Positions 1 through 5,975 are shown, counted from the first letter of the stretch. The stretch: 6,046 bases of DNA from CAYFSC01 sp964345695 (GCA_964345695.1 CAYFSC010000176.1:1-6046); one strand, 5' to 3'. Numbers and translations are program-made. The notes: a model not told the origin generated them from the letters alone.

Positions 1-216
1 GGCATCGGCATCGACGAGAACACCGCCCTCGTCGTGCGCGGCGACACAGCCCGCGTCACCGGCGAGAGCAAGGTGGCGATCTACGACCACCGCCGCTGGG
101 CCCGGGCCGACAGCGCGCTGGACCGCGACGACAAGCTCTTCTTTCTGCACTCCGGCGACCGGTTCTCCGTGCACACGCGTACAGAACTGGCACCAGCGCA
201 ACAAACCCTGAAATAA
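1..216 (+). CDS. Cyanophycinase-like peptidase (S51 family), C-terminal end only
   Basis: The open frame runs in from the left edge and ends at TAA 214-216, giving 71 visible residues. It opens with GIGIDENTALVVRGD. This resembles the segment near the C-terminus of cyanophycinases and related S51 serine peptidases, where a G-[IV]-G-I-D-E-x-T-A stretch is followed by a short 'V.G...V.I.D' strand pair (here ARVTGESKVAIYD). Cyanophycinases cut the Asp-Arg storage polymer cyanophycin into dipeptides; other S51 members are aspartyl dipeptidases. The catalytic Ser and His lie upstream of the window, so activity cannot be judged. The tail after about residue 33 (HRRWARADSALDRDDKLFFLHSGDRFSVHTR) is fairly polar and typical of a gene end. 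The gene converges on the permease. Family assignment rests on one short motif plus general resemblance, so the exact substrate is uncertain. Confidence 0.7.
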   Translation, partial: GIGIDENTALVVRGDTARVTGESKVAIYDHRRWARADSALDRDDKLFFLHSGDRFSVHTRTELAPAQQTLK

Positions 217-273
217 CGTTCGAATCTGTGACCGACCCCGTCTATAACGGGCCAACGTTCCGCGTCGAACGTT
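215..273. repeat. AACGTTC inverted repeats between convergent genes, possible weak terminator
   Basis: AACGTTC occurs at 217-adjacent position 215-221 and again at 254-260, and its reverse complement GAACGTT lies at 267-273. Copies 254-260 and 267-273 can form a 7-bp stem with a 6-base loop (CGCGTC). The outer copy extends to a 9-bp perfect match (215-223 with 265-273). The position, just after the cyanophycinase stop and before the permease stop on the other strand, suits a bidirectional terminator. There is no T tract on either side and the stem is short, so termination is only a possibility. Confidence 0.35.
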
Positions 274-302
274 CCCACTCCGAAAACAGGTACGGAAGTG
301 GA

Positions 303-2675
303 CTACTCGTCGCGAAGTGTGACGGCGGGATCCACCCGTGCCGCCTGAAGGGCATGGTAGCTGAGGGTGACGAGCGTCACGACCACGGTTAACGCCACCG
401 GACCGAGAAGCACCGCCGCCCCGATGCTCGCGCGGTACGCGAAGCCATCCAACCATTGGTGCACGACCCAGTAGCCGACCGGTAGGGCAACCGCAGTGCC
501 GATTGCGACCCGGCCAAGAAACTGTTTCGTGAACAACCCAATCACCTGGGAGATGGTGGCACCGAGGGTTTTCCGGATGCCAATCTCGCGTCGGCGCCGC
601 TGCACCGTGAACGCGGCCAGCCCGAATAGACCCAGCGCGACGATCAAGACGGTCAGCCCAGCCGCCACGCTCACCACGGTCCCGATGCGCTGCTCGGCCC
701 GATAGTACGACTCAAACTGGCGATCCATGAACCGGTAGGTGAAGGGAACGGAGGGCGCAATCCGCGACCACACCTCGTTTAAGCGATCCACGGTGCGGGC
801 CACGTTGGAGGCGTTGATGCGAACCAGCACGTTCGAGAATCCACCCGGCTCTGCAGTCCGGTGAATCACCACGGGCTTGATGGACTGCTTCAGCGAGCCG
901 TAGTGAAAGTCCTCCACGACACCGACGACCCGTTTGCGGACAAGCTGGCCACCGACAGGGATCTCGATGCGTTTCCCCACGGCCTGCTCCCAGCCGAAGC
1001 GGTCCACGGCCGCCTCGTTGACGAGCACGGCTCCGCCCGCGCCCGTGCCGTCATCCGGCGTGATCCCGCGCCCGGTTTTCAAAGCGACCCCTGTGGTGGA
1101 CAGAAACTCCGGATCGACGCCGAACGTGGGGACCCACACGAAGTCGTCTCCGGCCCATCCCTCCGGTTTCACGGATACAGTGGGCACGTGGGTGTGGCCG
1201 GGCATCGGCGCGCGGGTCACGTCCTCCACGCCGGAGAGTTGCTCCCACTGATTTTTCAGCGTCGCGTAGTCGGATTGGACGGGAGGCGAAGCGTCAACCA
1301 CGATGAGACGAGACGCGTCGAAGCCGAGATCCCGGTTCTGCAGGTACTCCAGCTGGTCGTAAATACCGAATGCTCCGGCGAGGAAGGCCACGGACACCGC
1401 CACCTGAACAACCACGAGAACCGTACGGAGGGATCCCGGCGCCGCGGACGAGCGGCTCCCGCCCAGCACATTCGCCGGCTGAAACCGAGCAAGGTATACG
1501 GCTGGATACGCCCCGGCAAGGAGGCCCGTCACGAGGGCCACGCCACCAAAGGCCCCAATCACCGTCCAGAGATCACCGCGATGACGGAACGACACGCCCA
1601 AGAGGTCCCCAAACCACGGAAGTAGGACCGCCGCCAGCGCACCAGCAAGAACGAGTGCCACGAGGCAGAGCCCGGTCGACTCGGCCAGGTGGCGGAGCGC
1701 AAGCCGACGGCGACCCGCCCCAAGCGTCTTGTGGACGCCAATTTCCGTTCCACGTCGCAGGGAGCGGGCTGTCGCCAGGTTCGTGTAGTTGACGCAGGCC
1801 GTGAGCAGCACCAGCACCGCGATGGTGCCCAAGAGCCACAGATACCGGACATCTCCGGTGAGCGGCTGCCGGCTGGTGCTCTGGCCGTAGAGGTGAACGG
1901 ACGTGATGGGCTCCGGGATCACGGAAAGGTCGCCCGCCTCCACCGCGCCTGAGACCTGCTCCGACACGATGCGCTCCAGGCAGGGCGCGCCACACGGGGG
2001 AGCGGCGAGGATGTACAAGCTGTTGTGGCCCAGCGTCCATGTCTCCGTGTCCACCCCGAGCTCCGGAAGCGTCGGGTAGGACGCTAGCAGATCGAACGAC
2101 AGGTGCGACGGCCCCGGGGGACGGGCCAGGACGCCGGTCACCGTGTAGGTGGCACCGCCATCGATCGTGAGCCGCTGTCCGATGGGATCCTCGTCGCCGA
2201 AGTAGCGCGCGGCCGCCTCTGGCGAGAGCACGAGGGTGTACGGCTGCGCGAGGGCCGTCTCGGGATTGCCGCGCTGCAGCGAAAACTCGAACACCTCGAA
2301 CAGCGAGGCATCCGCGAACGACATCTTCGGTTCGCGGACGGGCTCTCGCTGGTCCCGCGACACGTACACCGGATGCTCGGAGAAGCGAACGCGCACAGCC
2401 CGTTGCACGCTGCTTCGCCCTGCCTCCAGCGCCGGCCCGAGCGGACCCGGCGGCAGCACCGGCACCTGCGCGCCCTGAAACGACTGCGACAGGCTGATGC
2501 GATAGAGACGATCGGCGTGCTCGTGAAACGCATCGTACGACCGCTCGTGGCGGATGTAGAACGTGATGAGGAGGCTAACCGTGAGACCAAGCGTCAGCCC
2601 AACCAGCGCCACGAACGTGTAGCTCCGGTCCTTCCAGAGCTGCCGAAGGAGGACCTTGGCGTCATTTCGAATCAT
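303..2675 (-). CDS. ABC transporter permease, MacB/FtsX type with two FtsX domains
   Basis: This encodes 790 residues from the ATG at 2673-2675 to TAG at 303-305, an inner-membrane permease of the MacB_PCD/FtsX superfamily common in Bacteroidota. Order of parts, numbered from this start: cytoplasmic MIRNDAKVLLRQLWKDRSYTF; TM1 about 20-41; first periplasmic domain 42-271; TM2-4 about 279-396 (FtsX domain 1); TM5 about 417-437; second periplasmic domain 441-661; TM6-8 about 666-778 (FtsX domain 2). Each FtsX half carries the cytoplasmic motif EIGxxKTLGA (about 311-320 and 697-706), which in this family lies where the permease meets the ATPase. The family usually begins MIRN or MLRN, and the ATG at 2717 lies at the predicted transcription start, so I prefer 2675 over the 804-residue reading. 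MacB-type systems use ATP hydrolysis in the cytoplasm to drive movement in the periplasm, for export of peptides, lipoproteins or drugs. No ATPase or adaptor is in the window. Substrate unknown. Confidence 0.93.
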   Translation of the reverse strand: MIRNDAKVLLRQLWKDRSYTFVALVGLTLGLTVSLLITFYIRHERSYDAFHEHADRLYRISLSQSFQGAQVPVLPPGPLGPALEAGRSSVQRAVRVRFSEHPVYVSRDQREPVREPKMSFADASLFEVFEFSLQRGNPETALAQPYTLVLSPEAAARYFGDEDPIGQRLTIDGGATYTVTGVLARPPGPSHLSFDLLASYPTLPELGVDTETWTLGHNSLYILAAPPCGAPCLERIVSEQVSGAVEAGDLSVIPEPITSVHLYGQSTSRQPLTGDVRYLWLLGTIAVLVLLTACVNYTNLATARSLRRGTEIGVHKTLGAGRRRLALRHLAESTGLCLVALVLAGALAAVLLPWFGDLLGVSFRHRGDLWTVIGAFGGVALVTGLLAGAYPAVYLARFQPANVLGGSRSSAAPGSLRTVLVVVQVAVSVAFLAGAFGIYDQLEYLQNRDLGFDASRLIVVDASPPVQSDYATLKNQWEQLSGVEDVTRAPMPGHTHVPTVSVKPEGWAGDDFVWVPTFGVDPEFLSTTGVALKTGRGITPDDGTGAGGAVLVNEAAVDRFGWEQAVGKRIEIPVGGQLVRKRVVGVVEDFHYGSLKQSIKPVVIHRTAEPGGFSNVLVRINASNVARTVDRLNEVWSRIAPSVPFTYRFMDRQFESYYRAEQRIGTVVSVAAGLTVLIVALGLFGLAAFTVQRRRREIGIRKTLGATISQVIGLFTKQFLGRVAIGTAVALPVGYWVVHQWLDGFAYRASIGAAVLLGPVALTVVVTLVTLSYHALQAARVDPAVTLRDE

Positions 2676-2717
2676 GAGAGAGATCGTGCCGCAAAAGAAC
2701 TGGGTCGAATACGACAT

Positions 2718-2753
2718 TTATAGTACGATATGTATCGTATTCCGGAACGTCAA
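2718..2753 (-). promoter_or_regulatory. Predicted sigma70-like promoter of the permease gene
   Basis: Reading the minus strand, TTGACG (2748-2753, five of six bases matching TTGACA) is followed after 17 bp by TATCGT (2725-2730, four of six matching TATAAT). Transcription would start at about 2718. That gives a 40-45 base leader to the ATG at 2675 and none to the ATG at 2717. An alternative -10, TACTAT, lies 5 bases further on, but its 22-bp spacing is too long. The -35 match is good and the -10 is weak, which fits a regulated promoter. In Bacteroidota the primary sigma factor often prefers other boxes, so this is a prediction. Confidence 0.5.
2724..2739. promoter_or_regulatory. Perfect inverted repeat over the permease -10 box, probable operator
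   Basis: TACGATA at 2724-2730 and TATCGTA at 2733-2739 form a perfect 7-bp inverted repeat with a 2-base centre. The site is AT-rich in an otherwise GC-rich window and covers the predicted -10 element and part of the -10/-35 spacer, where a dimeric repressor would block RNA polymerase. A third TACGA half-site lies at 2710-2714. It is part of GAATACGA (2707-2714), whose reverse complement TCGTATTC is at 2735-2742. PadR-family repressors often control permeases of this class in related phyla, but no regulator gene is present here, so the binding protein is unknown. Confidence 0.6.
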
Positions 2754-3037
2754 GCCCGTACTCGACGGATTTCTCACGCACGTTAAGACGGCGCGCCCGG
2801 CGCGCTGCCGAACGGCCGTCTGGAAGTGGCGCGCGGCGGCGTAGCGGTCCAGCAAGCCATTCCGCTCGTCGACCGTGTCGTTTCGTCCCGTCGCACGAGA
2901 CGACCGCCTCGTCGCACGGCCGTTGAGGATGACAGCGGGAGCCCCCTTGTTGGGGACTGCAACCTCGCTGCCGCAGCTGCCCGAACAGCCGCCGGCCGAG
3001 ATCCCGCTCGCTCTGTCCCGCACGTGCCCCTCCCGCC
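2743..3037. other. Divergent intergenic spacer without a supported gene
   Basis: This stretch separates the permease promoter from the first plus-strand gene. Frames on both strands through it give low-complexity Arg/Ala-rich peptides with no recognisable domain, typical of GC-rich noncoding DNA. It holds a nested GC-rich inverted repeat (2786-2821) and a 9-bp direct repeat, CGTCGCACG, at 2889-2897 and 2910-2918, 21 bp apart. A promoter for the plus-strand cluster should lie here, but I found no convincing -35/-10 pair and no Bacteroidota-type TAnnTTTG box. Confidence 0.6.
2786..2821. repeat. Nested GC-rich inverted repeats
   Basis: An outer pair AGACGGC (2786-2792) / GCCGTCT (2815-2821) encloses an inner pair GCGCGCC (2791-2797) / GGCGCGC (2799-2805), both perfect. 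The inner pair can fold as 6 bp with a 3-base loop; the outer stem then adds 5 bp with an internal loop on one side. The element lies about 70 bp upstream of the permease transcription start and over 200 bp before the plus-strand gene. It could be a protein-binding site or a structure in a long leader of the plus-strand transcript. In DNA this GC-rich it may also be chance. Confidence 0.45.
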
Positions 3038-3502
3038 ATGACGTTCCTCCCCCGCGCCTCCGCCTTCGTTGTTGCCGTGCTCCTGTGGAGTGCGGCCGTC
3101 CTCGCACCGGCTCTCACGCAGCCCTCTGATGAGACGGCGGTCCGCCAGGCCGCGCTCGATTACGTGGAGGCGATCTACGAGGTCGACTCGACCCGTATCG
3201 TCCGGAGCGTCCACCCCGAACTCGTCAAGCACGGCTACTATTCCCGCAATGGCACCTACCGGGGCACCCCGATGAACTACGACGAACTCAAGCAGCTCGC
3301 CGCGAACTGGAACCGCGATCCGCAGCGCGTGCCTCCCGATTCGGCGCGCAAGCGCGTCGTGGTGTTCGAGGTGCTCGACAAAACCGCCAGTGCAAAGGTC
3401 GACGCGCACTGGGGCACCGATTACATGCATCTCGCGAAGATCGATGGCCGGTGGCAGATCCAGCAGATCCTCTGGCAGAGCCGGCCGCCGTCCGGCGAGT
3501 GA
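3038..3502 (+). CDS. Secreted NTF2-like protein, putative lumazine-binding family (Lumazine_bd_2)
   Basis: This encodes 154 residues. Residues 1-28 form a signal peptide: a short charged start, a hydrophobic run VVAVLLWSAAVLA, and cleavage near ALT-QP. The mature part shows the pattern I associate with the 'putative lumazine-binding' NTF2-like family: a first helix (VRQAALDYVEAIYEVD, 35-50), VHPELVKHGYY (58-68), DKTASAKVDAHWG (114-126), DYMHLAKIDGRW (128-139) and a closing ILWQS (144-148). Family length is usually 130-160 residues, so this copy is complete. NTF2-like folds form a cone-shaped pocket; ligand and activity of this branch are not established, and the lumazine link is only a family name. 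The start has no Shine-Dalgarno sequence but places the signal peptide correctly. It is first in a probable operon, 44 bases before the next gene. A truncated homologue, about 71% identical over 90 residues by hand count, lies at 5654-5944. Confidence 0.85.
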   Translation: MTFLPRASAFVVAVLLWSAAVLAPALTQPSDETAVRQAALDYVEAIYEVDSTRIVRSVHPELVKHGYYSRNGTYRGTPMNYDELKQLAANWNRDPQRVPPDSARKRVVVFEVLDKTASAKVDAHWGTDYMHLAKIDGRWQIQQILWQSRPPSGE

Positions 3503-3546
3503 CCGCGGGTCCCGTTCCTCACTGTCATCTCGGAATGCCCTCCGCC

Positions 3547-4470
3547 ATGATCCATCGAATGCTCTTTGAACTCCTTGCCGCGCTGCTGTTCTCGACCAGC
3601 GCCCTCGTCAGCCCGTCCCTCGCGCAGCCCGTCGCCCTTCACCCTCTCAGCGACGAGTTCGATGCATCCGGATCCCTCTCGGAGTGGACGCAGCTTTCAG
3701 AGGTAGAGGGATGGACCGACAAGTTGAAAACGCTCGACGTGGACAGCACGTCGCCCGGCGCGCTCTACCTGGAGCCGTATCCGTCCGTTTGGTTCTACGA
3801 CTACACCGCACCGCTTCTCTTTAAGGCCGTGGACGGCAACTTCATGGTGACGACGCGAATCAACGTGTCGGGCCACGACGGCGCGATGCCCTCGACGACC
3901 TACTCGTTAGCCGGCCTCATGGCGCGGCGTCTGCGGGGTGGGGCGCCCTTCCGCGCCGACTCGGCGTGGGCGAAGGACCGCGAGAACTACGTCTTCCTCG
4001 TTACCGGTACGACCGGAGAACCGGGTGCGCCAAAGATCGAGACGAAGAGCGCAGTACGGAGTCGTCCGATCGTGAAGCACTATCCGCGCGAAACGAGCGG
4101 CCCGATCGAGCTCCGGCTCGTCCGCCTCGACCAGACGATCATCGCCCTCTACCGGACGCCTGGGGGCGAGTGGCAAATCCACGAACGCTTCTACCGCCCC
4201 GACCTCCCCAACACATTGCAGGTCGGCCTCATGGCATACGGCGATTATGCGACGGTCCGCGAGGAGACGTGGTACGATCCCTGGGACTACAACACGTCGG
4301 TCCTTCGTGCCGACGCAGACATGCAGGTCGAGGCCGAGTACGTCCGCTTCCGTCGCCCGACGCTCTCCGACGAGGCCCAGGCGTTCATCGATGCGCGCAA
4401 CCTGCACTGGGACGACTACCGCATCTCCAATGCTCGCCTTACGGCGCTTTGTCCGTTCCTCGTCGAGTAG
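3547..4470 (+). CDS. Secreted beta-sandwich protein, DUF1349/concanavalin-like
   Basis: This encodes 307 residues. Residues 1-27 are a signal peptide (MIHRMLFELLAALLFSTSAL..., cleavage near SLA-QP), so the mature protein is probably periplasmic or extracellular. The rest looks like one concanavalin/laminin-G type beta-sandwich: an opening DEFDASGSLSEWTQL (36-50), GNFMVTTRINV (97-107), an AGLMARR strand (122-128), ELRLVRLDQTIIALYRTPGG with EWQ (188-210), LQVGLMAYGDY (224-234) and a late VEAEYVRFRRP (261-271). This order resembles DUF1349 and sugar-binding modules appended to glycoside hydrolases. I see no catalytic Glu/Asp motif, so binding rather than hydrolysis is more likely, though unproven. 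The ATG at 3547 is chosen because it gives a clean signal peptide and has the same CTCCxGCCATGA setting as the gene before. The ATG at 3535 would add four residues. The frame is open back to 3451, overlapping the previous gene, but that extension has no signal-like start. Confidence 0.65.
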   Translation: MIHRMLFELLAALLFSTSALVSPSLAQPVALHPLSDEFDASGSLSEWTQLSEVEGWTDKLKTLDVDSTSPGALYLEPYPSVWFYDYTAPLLFKAVDGNFMVTTRINVSGHDGAMPSTTYSLAGLMARRLRGGAPFRADSAWAKDRENYVFLVTGTTGEPGAPKIETKSAVRSRPIVKHYPRETSGPIELRLVRLDQTIIALYRTPGGEWQIHERFYRPDLPNTLQVGLMAYGDYATVREETWYDPWDYNTSVLRADADMQVEAEYVRFRRPTLSDEAQAFIDARNLHWDDYRISNARLTALCPFLVE

Positions 4471-4616
4471 CGACGCCGCCCCTTCCCTGTCGCTTCCGAA
4501 GGCACACGTGGCTTCCCGCCCATTCGTCTCGGCGCGTCGCGTCGGGGGGACGGGGATACGCCGCGAGGCATCGTCTCCTCACGTCCATGCTCTACGCTCA
4601 CCCGTCGCATTGTCCC
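4471..4616 (+). other. Spacer between the beta-sandwich and WD40 genes
   Basis: These 146 bases have no supported gene. I find no clear hairpin with a T tract and no good promoter, so read-through from the upstream gene is the simplest reading. The spacer is longer than the 44 bases between the first two genes, so an independent promoter cannot be excluded. Confidence 0.4.
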
Positions 4617-5657
4617 ATGACCGTTGTTCTCAAGTCGTTCTGGAGCGCGCTGCTTCTGTGCGTTTCCCTCGCGTGTCCGTCCAGCATCGCCCTCGCTCAA
4701 TCTGCATCCACGGCAGACCCGGCGCTTGCTGACGCGGTCCGCTCGGCGCCGCCGGGAGCCGCATCGACCAATGCCCTGCACTTCTCGCCGGACGGCACGC
4801 GGATCGCGTCTTACACGCCCGATGACGAGATCGCCATTTGGGACGTGCAGACCGGCGACCGGATCAAGACGTTTTCCGGTCAGGAGCGGTACGTGTACGA
4901 AACTCAGTGGTCCCCCGACGGGACGACCCTTGCGAGCGCGTCCGTGGACGGAACGGTGCATCTGTGGGATGTCGCGACGGGCGAGCGCCTGCAGGTGCTC
5001 GACGGCTTTTCGGATGGTTCCCAGAGCATGGGCGGAGGAATCACCGAGGTGTGGTTCTCGCCCGACGGGCGGTACGTCGCTGCAGGGCAGCGCTTCTCAC
5101 CGGGGCGCCTCGTCGTGTGGGATACCGAGGCCGAGACGGAGGTCCTGCGCATTGAGCGGCCCCGGCGGATGTACGGAATCGACTGGGGACCGGCGGGAGA
5201 CCGCCTGTACAGCGCCGAGCAGAACGGAACGGTGTACGCCTGGTCTTTTCCGGAGGGCGAGCCCGTCGGTCAGTGGCAACTGCAGCGCGGATATCTCTTC
5301 GACGTCGACGTCGCCGATACCCGACTTGTAACGGGCGGCCGAACCGAAACGGTACACGTGATCGACATCGAGCAGGACCGGGTCGTCCATCGCTTCGACC
5401 ACGGCGACTTTATCAACAACACGGCCGTGATCGAGGGAACGCCCCTCGTGGCCAGCGTGAGCTCGAATGGCGTCCTCAAGGTGTGGAACACCGACACTGG
5501 TGCGCTCCGCTTTGAGCGCTTTGCCCACGACACCGGCACGTGGACCGTCACCGCGAGCGCGGACGGCACGCTCCTCGCCACGACCGGCGATGACAATTAC
5601 ATCCGCCTCTGGGACCCGACGACCGGCGACCTCGTCCGCGAAATCAGCGGCCGATGA
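4617..5657 (+). CDS. Exported seven-bladed WD40 beta-propeller protein
   Basis: This encodes 346 residues. Residues 1-28 form a signal peptide (MTVVLKSFWSALLLCVSLAC..., cleavage near ALA-QS), which predicts a periplasmic or secreted propeller. Seven WD-type repeats follow, with repeat-ending signatures at W75-D76, W117-D118, W168-D169, W209-S210, I249-D250, W290-N291 and W332-D333. SPDG-type turns (57-60, 99-102, 148-151) mark blades 1-3; blades 4 to 6 are degenerate. Seven blades make a closed ring, so the domain is complete although the gene stops right after blade 7 (...REISGR). WD40 rings are binding scaffolds; no enzyme domain is attached and the partner is unknown. The ATG at 4617 places the signal peptide at the N-terminus; the frame is open much further upstream, but that part overlaps the previous gene and is not protein-like. 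The stop overlaps the next start as ATGA (5654-5657). Confidence 0.9.
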   Translation: MTVVLKSFWSALLLCVSLACPSSIALAQSASTADPALADAVRSAPPGAASTNALHFSPDGTRIASYTPDDEIAIWDVQTGDRIKTFSGQERYVYETQWSPDGTTLASASVDGTVHLWDVATGERLQVLDGFSDGSQSMGGGITEVWFSPDGRYVAAGQRFSPGRLVVWDTEAETEVLRIERPRRMYGIDWGPAGDRLYSAEQNGTVYAWSFPEGEPVGQWQLQRGYLFDVDVADTRLVTGGRTETVHVIDIEQDRVVHRFDHGDFINNTAVIEGTPLVASVSSNGVLKVWNTDTGALRFERFAHDTGTWTVTASADGTLLATTGDDNYIRLWDPTTGDLVREISGR

Positions 5658-5944
5658 CATATTCTTTCACGAAGTACGGCTACTACCGCGCCGATGGGAC
5701 GTATCGCGGCGGGGCGATGATGTACGATGAGCTTATGCAGCTCGCCCTGCGCTGGAACCGGGATCCCCAGCGCGTCGATCCGGCGACGGCGGTGAAGGAG
5801 ATCGTCGTGTTCGACGTGCTCGACAAGACGGCCAGCGCCAAGGTCGTGGCGCACTGGGGCGTGGACTACATGCACCTCGCGAAAGTCGATGGCCGGTGGA
5901 TGATTCGCAATATCCTCTGGCAGAGCCCACCGCCGCGCGAGTGA
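5654..5944 (+). CDS. N-terminally truncated second Lumazine_bd_2 copy, possible pseudogene
   Basis: This encodes 96 residues that align with residues 58-154 of the protein at 3038-3502. By hand count 64 of 90 positions match from K-x-GYY onward, including GTYRG, WNRDPQRV, DKTASAKV, DYMHLAK and ILWQS. The signal peptide, the first helix (DYVEAIYEVD equivalent) and most of the VHPELV segment are missing, so about 57 N-terminal residues are lost. No matching sequence appears upstream in any frame; that DNA encodes the last WD40 blade. The ATG overlaps the WD40 stop as ATGA, a layout that allows re-initiation, so a cytoplasmic fragment could be made. The remaining frame has no stops and family residues are well kept, so truncation may be recent, or the product is still used. 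An incomplete NTF2 fold without export is unlikely to do the original job. A chimeric assembly join near 5657 is an alternative. Confidence 0.75.
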   Translation: MTYSFTKYGYYRADGTYRGGAMMYDELMQLALRWNRDPQRVDPATAVKEIVVFDVLDKTASAKVVAHWGVDYMHLAKVDGRWMIRNILWQSPPPRE

Positions 5945-5975
5945 GTCCCGACGTGCACTTCGGTGCCGTTTGCCG

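Noticed and set aside
861..1625. Long plus-strand open frame (254 codons) inside the permease gene
   Set aside because: It is antisense to well-conserved permease sequence and gives a His/Arg-rich peptide with no domain. GC-rich coding DNA often leaves such open antisense frames.
2103..2723. Plus-strand open frame (206 codons) across the permease 5' end
   Set aside because: Antisense to TM1 and the first periplasmic domain, Arg-rich, no recognisable fold, and its end runs over the permease promoter.
2783..3430. Minus-strand open frame (215 codons) opposite the first Lumazine_bd_2 gene
   Set aside because: It mirrors the conserved codons of the real gene and becomes Arg/Ala low complexity in the spacer. 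A similar minus-strand frame opposite the truncated copy (5597-6016) has the same explanation.
3451..3546. Upstream extension of the beta-sandwich gene overlapping the first gene
   Set aside because: It would put 28-32 polar residues before a clean signal peptide. The ATG at 3547 gives a normal export signal.
3966..4616. In-frame upstream extension of the WD40 gene to a 563-codon reading
   Set aside because: The extension overlaps the beta-sandwich gene in another frame, is Arg/Pro-rich, and would bury a clear signal peptide in mid-protein.
5640..5666. Possible frameshifted remnant of the lost N-terminus: CAT right after the WD40 stop could be the conserved His of VHP, one base short of the frame of the truncated copy
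   Set aside because: A single codon match is too little evidence, and nothing further upstream resembles the missing helix in any frame.
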